NCBI RefSeq assembly: GCF_021134715.1
Contig: NC_060022.1
Location: 5,001 to 69,000 of the forward strand
Reading direction: 5' to 3'
From: Daphnia pulex
Taxonomy: Eukaryota > Arthropoda > Branchiopoda > Diplostraca > Daphniidae
Length of the DNA stretch: 64,000 nt
Each line of letters opens with the position of its first letter. The first letter of the stretch is position 1. A program made the position numbers and the translations under genes. Below the pieces are notes generated by a model. That model was not told where the DNA came from. It saw only the letters and a program-made list of their open reading frames with translations, and made no database searches. This document shows positions 34,901 through 46,830 of this stretch, one piece after another.

Positions 34901-36908
34901 GTCGCACTATTAATTCAACAGTCAGACGAGCCAGCCTGCAGATCACTATGACTTGTCGGCTGTTGAATAAGTAAAATGGAATCAACAAAGAGAAAAAGAA
35001 AGAATATCTAGAACTGAGCCTCATTCACGATGGACGGCGAACATCAGAGTTGGAACATGCTGTGTAGGAGTTGATACATTTCTGATGGAGATTTTAGCAC
35101 ACAAGACTTTTGTTGTCTTTATAGACAGGCCAACTACAACAAAACAATCGATATAGAAGCGTCTCATTGTTCGTCTTGATTCATTCGACACCATTCCCAT
35201 CTCAAGATGGACCTTTTAAAATAGGTCAGGAACAGATAATCAAAGTTCAATTTCAACATTGATCGACGTCTAAAAATATCCGAAATCGAATCTAAATAGT
35301 AAGAGGAATGTGCCCTTTGATAAAAATAAGAATCGACGTATCTCTTTATAAAAGTTTAAAAGAATGAAATGCGGAATTTGACATATGACGGGAGCCGTGG
35401 GGTAAGAAGGAGCGAGTCAAGAAATTGCTGCTGCATAGCCTCTACACATTTTTGTCCCTCATATGTTTTGTTGGAAAAACAAATAACCGAAATCGATCGG
35501 GCCGGGGGCCCCACGTCAAGTCTATATGCTGTGCTGCCTGCTGCTGCACCTCTTGTATATTGGGTGGTGCCCATACCACTGCGCTGTATAGAGAAAGAGA
35601 CGGGAGATGGGGCTAGCTGCATACAACATGTATAAGGTGCTAGGCTATATAGGGACGAGTGGGGGCTTGGATATAGAGCTGTGGGTGGGGGCTATCTAGA
35701 TAGAGGGGGCTCCTATACATAAAGGAAAAAGGAGCGACTCTATATAAGTTTGTTCTTTCTTTTCTTTCTTTTCTGCTGTCTTGTAGTCTATACGCAGCGG
35801 TGGTGGCGCGGTGGGAGTTGATGGATATCAAGGGCGGAAAGCGCATCACAGCAGCAGCAGCCAAGCGACGACTGGGCTGTTCCCTTTTAGCTCCTTCCCC
35901 ATTTCATCCACCTCCTCCTTCTTCGTCAGTTGCTCACCAGACGCCGAGTCAAACGTCCACGGCTCTTTCTCTCTTCCCCCCATTTGCCCCAAAAGTCGAA
36001 ATCAGTTTCTACTCCAAAGCCAACCGAAAATTGCAAGTGTCTATACATCGAGTGCCGCACTGTGCTGCTAATTGTGTGTCTCATCAGTCAATGAATTCGA
36101 ATTGGCGGTTGTAACAATCTGCTATAGGCCTAAATTACATCTACTTTGAGACAGAACAAGAAAAAGAGTGTCAAGTGTCTAATACGGTGTCGTCGTGCTG
36201 CTGTGCTGGTTGATTCCGTCTATCAAGAGTTTTGGCAGACGGCAATTGTTACACAAGAAGAGTGCGAAATATAAAAATTTGTATCGATCCATCTGCTGCA
36301 TTGGCGGATGACAGCAGGAAAAAAAGATCCATGGATTGAAATTTGGATTTCCTACTCAACTGCCATTGATATACGGCATCTCCACTTTCCATATGACACT
36401 AGAGACCAGGCAAGTCAATCATCCATTAGTCTGAATCTAATCGAATAACAGAATAAAAATCTAAAAAAAAAGTTGGATTGGTTGAATGCAGCAGTGGCCT
36501 CTCGACCCACCAGCAGTTGGTTCTTATTTGTTTCATTTCTTTTTATACTACGTCTGAGCAAAAAGAAAAATAAAAGTTGGCCAGAGTCAAGTGCTCCGTG
36601 TTAGATAACTGAGCACTACAAATAGTGGGGGGTCACTTTATTCCTGCCATCCATCATCGTTTTTTCTTCTTCTTCTTTTTTCGACAATTTCCCCACATGT
36701 TCGCACCGAAAAAAACATGAAATATGATATTCCACTGCTGTGACGACGACGGACGCCGATATCATCAATCGAACAGCCTTTTCAGCAGCAGTCTAACTGT
36801 CACTGCGCCACTTCATCAGTTGTGAACTTGTGGTCGTCAATCACATCCCCCAACAGCAGCAGCAGAGCCCATCCATCCATCCCATCCAGCCCATCCCAGC
36901 AGAGAGCC
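31991..36908. other. Intergenic / 5' flank of DIRAS
   Basis: AT-rich to about 34.4 kb, then progressively richer in CAG/CTG and pyrimidine runs. No ORF with a recognisable domain; the 88-150 codon frames at 33764-34216, 35356-35635 and 35800-36114 are low-complexity. 36600-36908 probably includes the promoter and 5' UTR of DIRAS (CAGCAGCAGC- and CCATCCAT-rich). Confidence 0.4.
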
Positions 36909-39900
36909 ATGCCGGAACAGAGTAACGACTACCGGGTGGTCGTTTTCGGTGCCGGAGGAGTCGGCAAATCTTCACTCGTCCTCCGATTCGTCAAGGGCAC
37001 CTTCCGCGAGTCTTACATCCCAACCGTCGAGGACACTTATCGCCAAGTAAAAAAAGACAATTACAAATCAAAACTATTCCACAATCTTTTTTAATTATAT
37101 CAATTCAAATTTGCCGCTTTCTTCTCTCATTGAAACATGGGGAAGTGCTGCCAAACTTTGGCTGGTTGTTGCCAACTATACATGTATACGTAATGAGGTT
37201 TCTGGCTGACTCTATCTCTATATGCATATAGGGATGGTTCTAATCAATGATGTATCGAGTTAAAGAGGGTGCCAGGAACAAAGGCAACAAAAGAAAAGGA
37301 ATAGATTTGATAAGGAGAAAAAGCAGGCCTCCAATGAATGGGCAAAAAGAGCCTCCACTAAACCTCTTCTCAATTCGCATAGAGTGTCTAAGCTGATCTT
37401 TTCTGCTTCTTCCTCACGTTGGATATGGAAGGGGCCCGTCGCTGCAGTATTGATCGGCTCCAGCACACACGCAGCCAGAGGGCGCCCAGCACACACCCCG
37501 TTATATTCTCTGCTGTGTGTGTGTCTATATGAGAGAAGAGCAAAAAATAAAAACCCCAAAAAAAGGACGCGACCATGTTCTATAGACAGAGCAGAGAGAG
37601 TAGTGATGAGCTGTTGGTTCATCCGTGTTTGAATCAAACTCCTTTCCCTCCAATGACGTCACACCGACATTTACAACATCCGATGGTGCTCTAGACTATA
37701 ATACACATGTAGATTTCTATACAGCCTTAGCATGGGAATAAAAAAAGGGCTTAATGTGCTGTGGGGTTAAATATCGTCTGGCCATGTTCTTGAGACTATA
37801 TTTGGACAAGAAGCTTCACTTTGCGCCGACTCGGCCAGGGCCGGCCCAGGCTGTACATTTCACTCGCCGACGTCCCTCGTTACATCCTCCTGGATTTATA
37901 ATCCTCTACACGTCATATACGGATTCACAGGGATGTACACAGGGCGACCTAAAGGCCGGATAATACCAAGAGAGAGAGAAAAGCTGAATGGTTGCCATGG
38001 CCACCGGGACCCAAAAATAAAAAAATCCATATTCTCTATATTATTAGAAATGAAACGACTGGAATATTAGACACGTATACGTTCCTGGCAAAGCAATTTT
38101 AGATTGATCTGCCTGGCCATGGCCCCACTTTGCAATTTCAAAAAGGTCGCAATGTGTGAAATAAAAGGCGAATCCAATCCCTGCTAGCTGCATATCGTTA
38201 GACTCTTTTGCACACATGCACAAATGTCAACAGATCCTGCATATATCCGGCAGATAGCTTTTGTTTGCGCCACAGAGTGATGTTGGCTTTCAAGTGCTGC
38301 TCCTCTCTCTCTCCATGTTGGCAACCCAAAATATCTCACATGCTGATTCGCTATAAACAGATATCCCTATACATTTCCTTTTCTATTCATGAAACGAGTT
38401 TGCTACTGCTGCAGATTCCATGCCGACCAAAAACATATCGTGGGCGATACAAGTTTACTTTCCTCCCCCCTTTTTTGTGAAACCTATTTGACAATGCCGG
38501 GGCAGGGACAGGAAACGATATCCCCTATAAGATCCCTGAGCTATTTTTGAGTTGCCTGCAAAACTCGTCGATAAATGGTCGAGCAAAGGTCACACCATTG
38601 TCTCGTTGCACTTTGCAATTTCAAGTGTTTCAAGTTCAAATGGCTTTTTGCAATTCAATTGTTTACCCACAGACAAAATTGTGAGGTACAAAACAAGCCT
38701 GATCTGCAGTATTTCTACATATTACGAGTTATTTAATGAACCCTGATTGAGTCAACAAAAATGGCGAGAGAAAAAACAGATGCAGTCGCCTAATTCGGTA
38801 CGAATAATCGTACTGCGTAGCCCACCAAGTAACAATTGATAACCAATACCACCCAATAGTCAAAAAGGAAGAATAGAAATAGATTTGTCCTACCTTTAAG
38901 CCTGGGACAATATGCAGCCAGGTATCCACGAATGCTCCATCCATCCGCAGAAAAAGTTGAATCCACCAACCGGAATAGGTAAAAAGGGCGTCCTCGTGAA
39001 TACACCCACACTCACATGGATGTACACGAGGACAATTCAAAGAAAAGGAGAAAAAAAAAATCCGTAACTCGGGCAACAGTCTCCAATTGGGGTTCTGTTT
39101 ATCTAAATTTTAAAAAAAGTTAAAAATAGGTTTACGAATAATGTTGACAGAGAAACAACAAGTAATGAGACAGTGCTGCAGGGTAAACCTGAATTATTAA
39201 TAAATGGAAAGAATTGAAGGTTTCGATGTAACACACTGCGCATTTGTGCAAGTCATACACCATTATAAAGTCTAATCAAAGTAAAGAAAATCATTACCAA
39301 AGATGATAATGCCGGGATAGTTATTGCTGATGACAGGTCAATAGTAGCAGAAGCTAAACTTGCACAACTTGTAGTTTCGATGGGTGGCTCAGGTCTCAAA
39401 TCTGCAAAAAAGGAAAAGGTTATGTATAGTACAAACTGCCATGCATAAATAGTTAATCAAAATTAATCATAATAAATAATTACATCATGAATGTTAGTCA
39501 GGCACCAACATTTCATGAATTTGGAAAAGGTCTAAGTCTTCTATTTGAGCTTCATCATCATTGCATTTGTATTCTTAGTTTAATTTACCTGTCAAACAGC
39601 ATGGAATTCACAAGACGACCACAAGTTAGAAATTTGTTTTGTTGCCCAGTTTATCATGCAGTCAGCCAGTCACGTACACGTTTCCAAAAAAGTGATCGTT
39701 TTCTTTTCTTTAGAATCTTCAACCAGGGGCATGGAGAGACAACTTGTCGCGTGCCATTTTGGAAATTGTGAAACAAAGTGACAGCAGACGACACTAGAAT
39801 ATTCTAATTAGTTTAAGATATCGATACATTAAATGATTAAAAATCAACCCGTTCAAAAACGATTAAAACGACGACCAAAGCAGTTTTCTCACCCGCGTTC

Positions 39901-42900
39901 GACATCCGCTGGACGGATGGGAATTATTCAAGTATTAATAAGTTGGCCTCATCAAGTTAAACTTAGCTCACTTGCTACAGTCGAAGGAAAAGTAAAACTG
40001 TGCATGAAACACCCAGAAAATAACTTTTAAAAACCAAAGTGTCCACAATAAAACCCAGGACCTGTTTGGCTTATAAATTCCAATAGGGAAATAATAATAA
40101 ACCTTTTGTGCACCATCAGCGAGTCTATAATAATCTCCAATCATCGGGATAGAAGACATTTGAATGAATGGGTCTCGGACTAAAGTTTGTTATGCACGCT
40201 CACTAGGCCCATAGAATAGAAACGGAACGTTTTCTACAGCTTAAGCCAATAGAATAGGATGATGAAATCCAAGTGATGAAATGTCATTTCCCACTATAGT
40301 ATCTCTCGGTATTTTCTGGGCTGGTGCTGCTGGTGCATTATTATGCTGATTTAACCATGCACGGGTGCTCAAGGTTCGTTTTGGACAGGATCGCACACGA
40401 TCGATCGAGAGCCAGCACACGCTCCGCTAAATATCTTCCGCCTGTCCTCTCTTATTTATAACACTATGCATTCTGACAGCAATATGATGATAGTCTAATA
40501 GAACTTGATATGCCCAAATGCCAATCAATAAATCAGAGCTCGACAGGCTTACGACCTCATTCCAATCGATGTTTGAATTCCTCGTGTTGTATAATAATAA
40601 TAGAAAAAGAGAGAATGAATATCAAAAGGTGATAATTGATCATCTCTTTGACATGGGCGTCTCGGCACTCGGATTTCACGAGGGATATTATATTGGATGA
40701 TGATGCTGTGGACGTCGATCGATCATCGATAGTCGTGCTGCTACCTCATTTTCCTATTATATGAAATATAGAAATGTATTATAGGCCCGAACAAAAGGGA
40801 ATAGAGAGAGAGAGAGAGTTGATGGCTGATTTATTTATTTATCAAAATACGTTGGAGGGTCTTTGACGTCTTTCCCTGTATATCCACCAGCAACTGCTGC
40901 GTCGAGTGTATTTATAGGCCCTTATAGAATATCCTTCCGGCTGTCGGATCATTTATTTCCCGGCATTCTTTGCCCTACATATATAAAAGGTTGGAGATCT
41001 ACCCAACTTATACAAGTATAATATCCTTTGAATTAAGATCGAAAATAGCAGCAGTTACATTCCCAGAAAAGGGCTGAGAAAAATGAACGACGTCACATCA
41101 TCTGTTATATAGGATGAGCGCCTTTTTAGCGCGGGAAATCGGATGAAGCGAATAACTTGATGTTATTATCACATGAAAAGAAATCAAGATATATATAAGG
41201 CTCTGGCTCTCTGCGTATATAGCATATAGTGTGGGGTGATTCGTGACACCCACTCACACGTCTTTAGACTTATAGACCCGTGCTGTTGCTGATTCGATTC
41301 AGATAATTTTTATGATTATATTATTAGACTTGAACAGCTTCACATATATGCTAAAAAAAATTTATCAAATCTAATGAGACTGCTCATATCGTTGCATTGG
41401 AGCTCCTGATGCGTGGGAGAAAATACGGGGGACTCTTTCTTCTGCTGGCCAAATATAATTGGCTATCGCTGGAAACGATGAGAATGTCATCACTATGGAA
41501 AACCCGTCGTTGGGTTAATTACATGCTTCATATATGGCACATGATTTAGATATATCTATATATCAACCTATAACTTTAAACTAAACTGGCGGCCCTTGTC
41601 AGCATCAGCCCAGCAGGACTTTTATCCATTGAATGAAAATGACATGGGCACATAAATGATGGGTGAGATCAAGGATATCAGGACGAGGCCTGTATAATAG
41701 CAGCACAGATATATATCATTGCGAAATGAGGGGTTAGAGCTGATGACGAGCGAAATCTTTCCCGACACGGACTATACAACGTCTCCTGTATATTAAATGG
41801 CCTTTCATTATTAAAGGAGAGCATCAGCATGCAGTATAGTGTCCATTTGGCCGAAATTGCGGTATATATTATACCACACACATGAGATTAGATTTTCCAT
41901 CATCATTTTTAGCACACACGGCCGTCTGCTGAGATGCTGGGCGACATCATCAGCCAGAGACGGGCGAATTATATTTAATACGAGAGTTGATATTAATAAA
42001 TTTATGGTTGAGATATATCGTCATATATAGGCCGATTATTATATAGGCGATGCAGTGAATTCACTGTTAAAAAAGGTCTCGTTTATGGGTAAATACATAT
42101 TACCGAAAATTGTTACTATGTATCGAAAATCGGTAGGTTCTCCGTTTCGGTAGTTATAACCTTCGATTTTCAATAGCACGTCTCGACCAAAAATGTACAT
42201 TCTCAATTTTTGTTTCCTACTTTTTCCCTTCCTTTTGTCTAGTTAAAAAAACAGCCTAAAATGTATCAAAAAGGTACTGTTCCCTACAACATATAGAAAT
42301 GGCACAGCGGATCAGCATCCGACTGTGATGCCGGAGACCCGAGTTCAATTCCTACCGAAGTCTAATCTTTTATATGAGAATGGACGATTATTACTCTCGA
42401 TTTCCGAGACGGAAAACACGTCTCGGTTATCGTAGATTATAATATACGTTTCTAGTTGCCCGGTTTCCGAGGACTGTATGTCTCGAAAAACGTGAGGTAT
42501 TATTAACAGTGTTATAAATAGACTGCCAGCACAGTCGACAGGATGATGAGAATATAATATTAGACTCTGGTGGGTTGATACTATTTTTCTGAAATTTAAT
42601 TCTAATCAAAATTGACATTTATTGCTTTCAACTGAAAATATATACGAAGGTACAGCCATATCTGTTTCGGTCGCGGATACACATAAATATAGATTGGGCG
42701 CGGTTGAATTTGAATTTGAAATGTGCAAATATGCATAGATCAACCCCTGTGATGTTATGCAGACTTGCATGATGGGATGAGCTGCTGTCACTGGCGACGA
42801 ATTCAACCGGGCCAGCAAAAAGGGGGAAATATAAATGTAATAAAACTGGGCTGCTGCCGTGCGTTGTGAATAATAATTGAGATGAAACAATCGATCCAAA

Positions 42901-45900
42901 CTATAAAAAAAAGAACATTATATATAGTATATAGTCCCTGCAGAATGTGTAATAGCAGTTTGGCCATTATATTAGCACCAGCAAAGCCGGATTATTCGGG
43001 CCGCAATATAGCTAGAGACGACACTAACTCTCTTGGTCACAATAAAACCCTCGGCCCTCCCCACACATACGCCCAAATCAACCCACAACTGCAGAAACTG
43101 CTGCTGGACAGTGTGCTGGGTCAGCATAGATGCAACTAAATCGCCAATAGCACTTAATGCTATTGGACTCGACGGACAGTATAGCTATATAGCAATAATA
43201 AGGCTCTCTGCTATACATATAGACGGTGCGCGTTTATTAGAAATGTATATAAGTTGTGTGCTACTGCTGACCTCTCAGCAATATAGTGTTGGCCTCTATA
43301 AGCCCAGCACAGCAGCTAGAGCTCAACGAGTGGCATCGGGGGACTCTTTTATAAATAATCTTGAGCCTTTGCAGTATATTACCTTGACTCCGGCTCTATT
43401 TAGATGTATATATTTGATGTACTTTTATGTATCGCATTGATATGAGATATAGGGTAAAACAGCGAATTCCGGACAGCGATCCGACTTATGGCGTTTGTGT
43501 GTAAACCCGAAATGCGAATTTCCGGACAAAACGCGAATGCCCCGGACATTTTTTCGAATTCCGGACAGAAATATTTTTAAAAACTAATTATATCAATCGA
43601 TGCAGTTTTTAATTCTTAGTAAAATTGCTTAAGACATATAGTACAGTGCAATGAAAGTATTTTGAGATATTTCGATTTAAAAAATCAAAACATTGAGCTG
43701 TCAAAAACTGTTTTCGTCTGCCAAGACTTTTCGACCTGGGATCAAAACGACTTAACAACATAAAATTAATATTTTGCAAATCCCTTTCGTTTACTATATT
43801 TCACAAGAACAAATAGGCCTAGAATTCTAAAACAAAAAACGAAATTGAAATCCGTATTGGAATTCTGGAGAAATTAAAATAGAAAGTCGCCCATACGTGA
43901 CGCGAATGTCCGAAAACCACCGAAATTTGAAAATTTTCTTAGAATTTCTAAGTTAATATTTTTATAGAAAAATTGGTATCAATAAATGTAGAATTAAGTC
44001 CTCTTTATGTCTAGCTGCATAATGGTAACATGACGTTAATATAATTCGTCTAATTAATGAAGGTTCTTTCCCCATAAAGCCCTTGATGCGAATTCTGGAC
44101 AGCAGATGGAAAAAATATGACTAACACTGCATTACTCTTTATCCGTCGTATCTATATCAACATAGCTCAGCGGTATAACATCTGTCTACCATGCGGAAGG
44201 ACTGACGTTCGATACCTGCAGAGGGTAAATCTGCATTAAAAGATTTAGTAAAATCTTTTAGTCGTACATGCAATAAGAAATACAAAGCAAGCAACAGACA
44301 TATTGAAACAAAAATAATATGGACATCAGCTAGGTTCATACGTAATAATGGCTTCTTCTTAAACCATAAATATATTCAATAATACATAATTGTAACAATT
44401 ATTGAAATAAGTAAAATAATCTCAACTGTTACCATCACGCTATTTAATTTTAACGTTATTGCAGTTATGAGATTTGAACGTTCAACCTTCACGTTTACAA
44501 GCGGACCTTAACCCACACTGCCATAACGATACTTGTCTAAAACTATAAAGATCGATTAGCGAGCGGAGCGGACTATGTAGTCTGTCCGGAATTCGCATCA
44601 TGGCTCCTTATGGGAGCAAGACTGACGCTACATATAAGTGATTTTGAAAAAAATTTTACGCCCTTCGAACATTTTTGGGGGAATTTCAAGCAAAATGGGG
44701 TTACGGGCATGGGAATTAAATTAAAAATCACAAAGACTTTAATTATTTTACAATAAGAACCATTCCGGACGAAAGATACACCATTTTGGGGAATGGTAGT
44801 CATTATAAAACTAACTGCTCGATTTTTTTTCAAAAATTTTTTCACTAAAATTACTGAATTATTACGCCTTTTAAAAATATTGATAAACAAGTGGAACGGG
44901 AAAGAAAAATTATGACGACAGCTTTTTTGGATCTGCTAAGATTCGATCCTCTTGTCGCTCAAATCTTTTTTTTTAAATAATGGAAAAACTATACAAAAAA
45001 ACTTATAAACATTGCACATCAATCGATTCGCCTTACAATTCTGCGTCGATTGATGTATAGACATATTAAAAAACAGAAAATAGAAATTTTTCAAAATTTT
45101 CTGTCCGGAATTCGCGTCAGCTGTCCGACATTCGCATTTTGGCCTGTTTTCTATTTTCTTCGATATTTAAGAAAATTCTTAAAAATAACGACAAAACCTT
45201 ATATAATATTGTAGATCTTTCAATTCTCTATCGATTGATATAATTAGTTAAGGGATTTTTCTTGTTTTAACCTTAGAAATTCCTTACCCCGTAAAATATG
45301 TTTACTAACTGACAACACAGAGCCAAAGTTGTCAGCCGTATATAAAAATTGAGAAATTTCATTTCATGATAACTCAATTAATACAGCGTATTTTTAGATG
45401 CCCTTTGGCTCAATTGTGTATCCCCTGTCATATTTTGAAATTCATTCATTAGTTTTCGTTAATATTTCGTCGTTTTTTTATAATTGTAAATTGAAAAAAT
45501 CGACTTTTTTGTCCGGCATTCGCGTATCCGAGATGCTGTCCGGAATTCGTTGTTTTACCCTAATATGGTTGATGTCTATACATAACGTGCTGCTGCATTT
45601 ATGGATGATTGCAGCTATAGCCCTATTATGATAATCTATAACCAGCTTTTCTGTCTTGGTCGCCGTGTTCGATCGTCCGACAGGTGATAACGTGCAACAA
45701 GAATTCCATCTGCACCCTGCAGATCACCGACACGACAGGGTCGCACCAGTTCCCGGCCATGCAACGGCTCAACATTTCAAAGGGCCACGCCTTTATCATG
45801 GTCTACTCCATCACGTCCAGGCAATCCCTCGAGGAGCTCAAACCCACCTGGGAAATCATCCGAGAAATCAAAGTTTGTTCATTTCTTCCTTCCTTCTCTT

Positions 45901-46830
45901 TATTCTATTCTATTCTATTAAATAGACTTTGATTTGATTCATTTTGATTTCTTTTCAATTTTGGCTTTTGATTATTTCGTCACGGCGACAAATTTGATTT
46001 CTCTTGCGCAATAATCTGTAGGCCTATTTAATAAATCTATGCCAATTTGGTTCCAAAAGGGTTCGCTGGAGAATGTGCCTCTGATGTTGGTGGGCAACAA
46101 ATGCGACGAGACGGACGCCAGAGAACTGACGGCCAAGGAAGGCGAAGAACAGGCCAGGCAATGGTCCTCCCACTTCATGGAAACGTCGGCCAAAACCAAC
46201 TACAACGTCAAGGAACTCTTCCAAGTACGTCTTACATTACATCCAATCGATGTACTATACATATATTATGAAATAGATCTATATGTGAGCGAATCTATAA
46301 GGAATTATGTCAATCCCATATAAGCTGATGGCAATCCAATCCCACCATCGTCCGCCCCTTATAGTCTATGATATAATAAAAGTTAGTAGTATTGATATTA
46401 TTCTACAAAGACTTGATGCGTATTGAGAAGCAGCCTGAGCATGCGGGAATCTTTTTAAATCGGGATTGCGATGGGGCTTCTCTTTTCTTCTTCTACTTTC
46501 TCTAATAAAATGGCGTCGCGATGACAATCGTCGGCGACCGTGTGTGACGTCAACACTAAGCGAACGAACGAACGAACGACGCACACAATTGTCTTTTGTT
46601 TCGCTGCTGCACGACTGTAGATCATCACGAGCTTATATCGGTTTTCTTTCTTTCTTATTTCTCCTTTTCTTTGATTTGTAAAGGAGCTCTTGAGTTTGGA
46701 TAAGAACCGAGCCATGTCACTTCAACCGGATTCCAAGAACAAGGCCAGTCGCTCGGCCTCGGCTCCACCGGGAACATCTGGCGCCGGATCGTCGTCGGAG
46801 AAACTCAAGGACAAGTGTCGTCTGATGTGA
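36909..46830 (+). CDS. DIRAS2: DIRAS-family Ras-like small GTPase
   Basis: Four exons, 36909-37046, 45684-45872, 46060-46224 and 46684-46830; 212 residues (human DIRAS2 199). G-motifs: P-loop GAGGVGKS 14-21, switch I IPTVEDTY, switch [13 protein letters not shown] from 62, NKCD 122-125, ETSAK 150-154, and a C-terminal CRLM prenylation box (209-212). The TTGSHQ switch II, without the Ras catalytic Gln, is the DIRAS signature; the family is known for low GTP hydrolysis and a high GTP-bound share. It acts at the plasma membrane and in animals is mainly neuronal. Start chosen because [10 protein letters not shown] is nearly identical to vertebrate DIRAS. Exon 3 has a weak acceptor (TCCAAAAG at 46052-46059). 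Intron 1 is 8.6 kb and holds two repeat elements. DIRAS1 versus DIRAS2 orthology is not resolved here. Confidence 0.95.
37047..42061. other. DIRAS intron 1, left part
   Basis: AT-rich with many TATA/ATAT runs and an (AG)8 tract at 40803-40818; no supported ORF or RNA gene on either strand. Confidence 0.45.
42062..42511. mobile_element. Inverted-repeat element with tRNA-like insert (intron 1)
   Basis: Starts CACTGTTAAAAAAGGTCTCG and ends ...TATTATTAACAGTG; the ends remain partly complementary inward (GTCTCG / CGAGAC). 450 bp, no ORF. The left end forms the perfect palindrome CAGTGAATTCACTG (42053-42066) with its flank. Inside lies a tRNA-like block (42298-42361). Confidence 0.6.
42298..42361 (+). 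repeat. tRNA-like sequence (SINE head or decayed tRNA)
   Basis: TGGCACAGCGGATCAGCATC resembles an RNA polymerase III A box / D arm, and GAGTTCAATTCC a B box / T arm, 36 nt apart as in tRNAs. An anticodon-like loop CTGTGAT (GTG, His) sits on an imperfect stem. No acceptor stem pairs well, so it is not a functional tRNA gene. Confidence 0.5.
42512..43451. other. DIRAS intron 1, middle part
   Basis: AT-rich, with open frames up to 135 codons (43033-43440) of low-complexity, non-family character. Nothing else recognised. Confidence 0.4.
44163..44226 (+). repeat. tRNA-like sequence inside the TA-flanked element (1)
   Basis: ATAGCTCAGCGGTATAACATC (A-box/D-arm-like) and GACGTTCGATACCTGC (B-box-like). 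No clean cloverleaf, so taken as a SINE head or decayed tRNA. Confidence 0.5.
44466..44527 (-). repeat. tRNA-like sequence inside the TA-flanked element (2)
   Basis: On the minus strand TATGGCAGTGTGGGTTAAGG (A-box/D-arm-like) is followed by GGTTGAACGTTCAAATCTC (T-arm stem-loop with GTTCAAATC). It faces the block at 44163. Confidence 0.45.
46560..46577. repeat. CGAA microsatellite
   Basis: Four CGAA units in DIRAS intron 3. Confidence 0.7.

Larger units (their letters stand above)
43452..45560. mobile_element. 2.1-kb DNA-transposon-like element with TA flanks (intron 1)
   Basis: Terminal inverted repeats GGGTAAAACAGCGAATTCCG (left) and CGGAATTCGTTGTTTTACCC (right) of about 26 bp, flanked on both sides by TA, the target duplication of Tc1/mariner-type elements. 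GAATTCCGGACA-type motifs recur: plus sense near 43466, 43518, 43553 and 44093; minus sense near 44582, 45101, 45118, 45512 and 45538. A further inverted pair, AACTAATTATATCAATCGAT, is at 43583 and 45230. No transposase ORF is visible, so the copy is non-autonomous. Two tRNA-like blocks lie inside. Confidence 0.8.

Noticed and set aside
42298-42361. Functional tRNA-His gene
   Set aside because: A and B boxes are present but the acceptor stem does not pair and the anticodon stem is imperfect.
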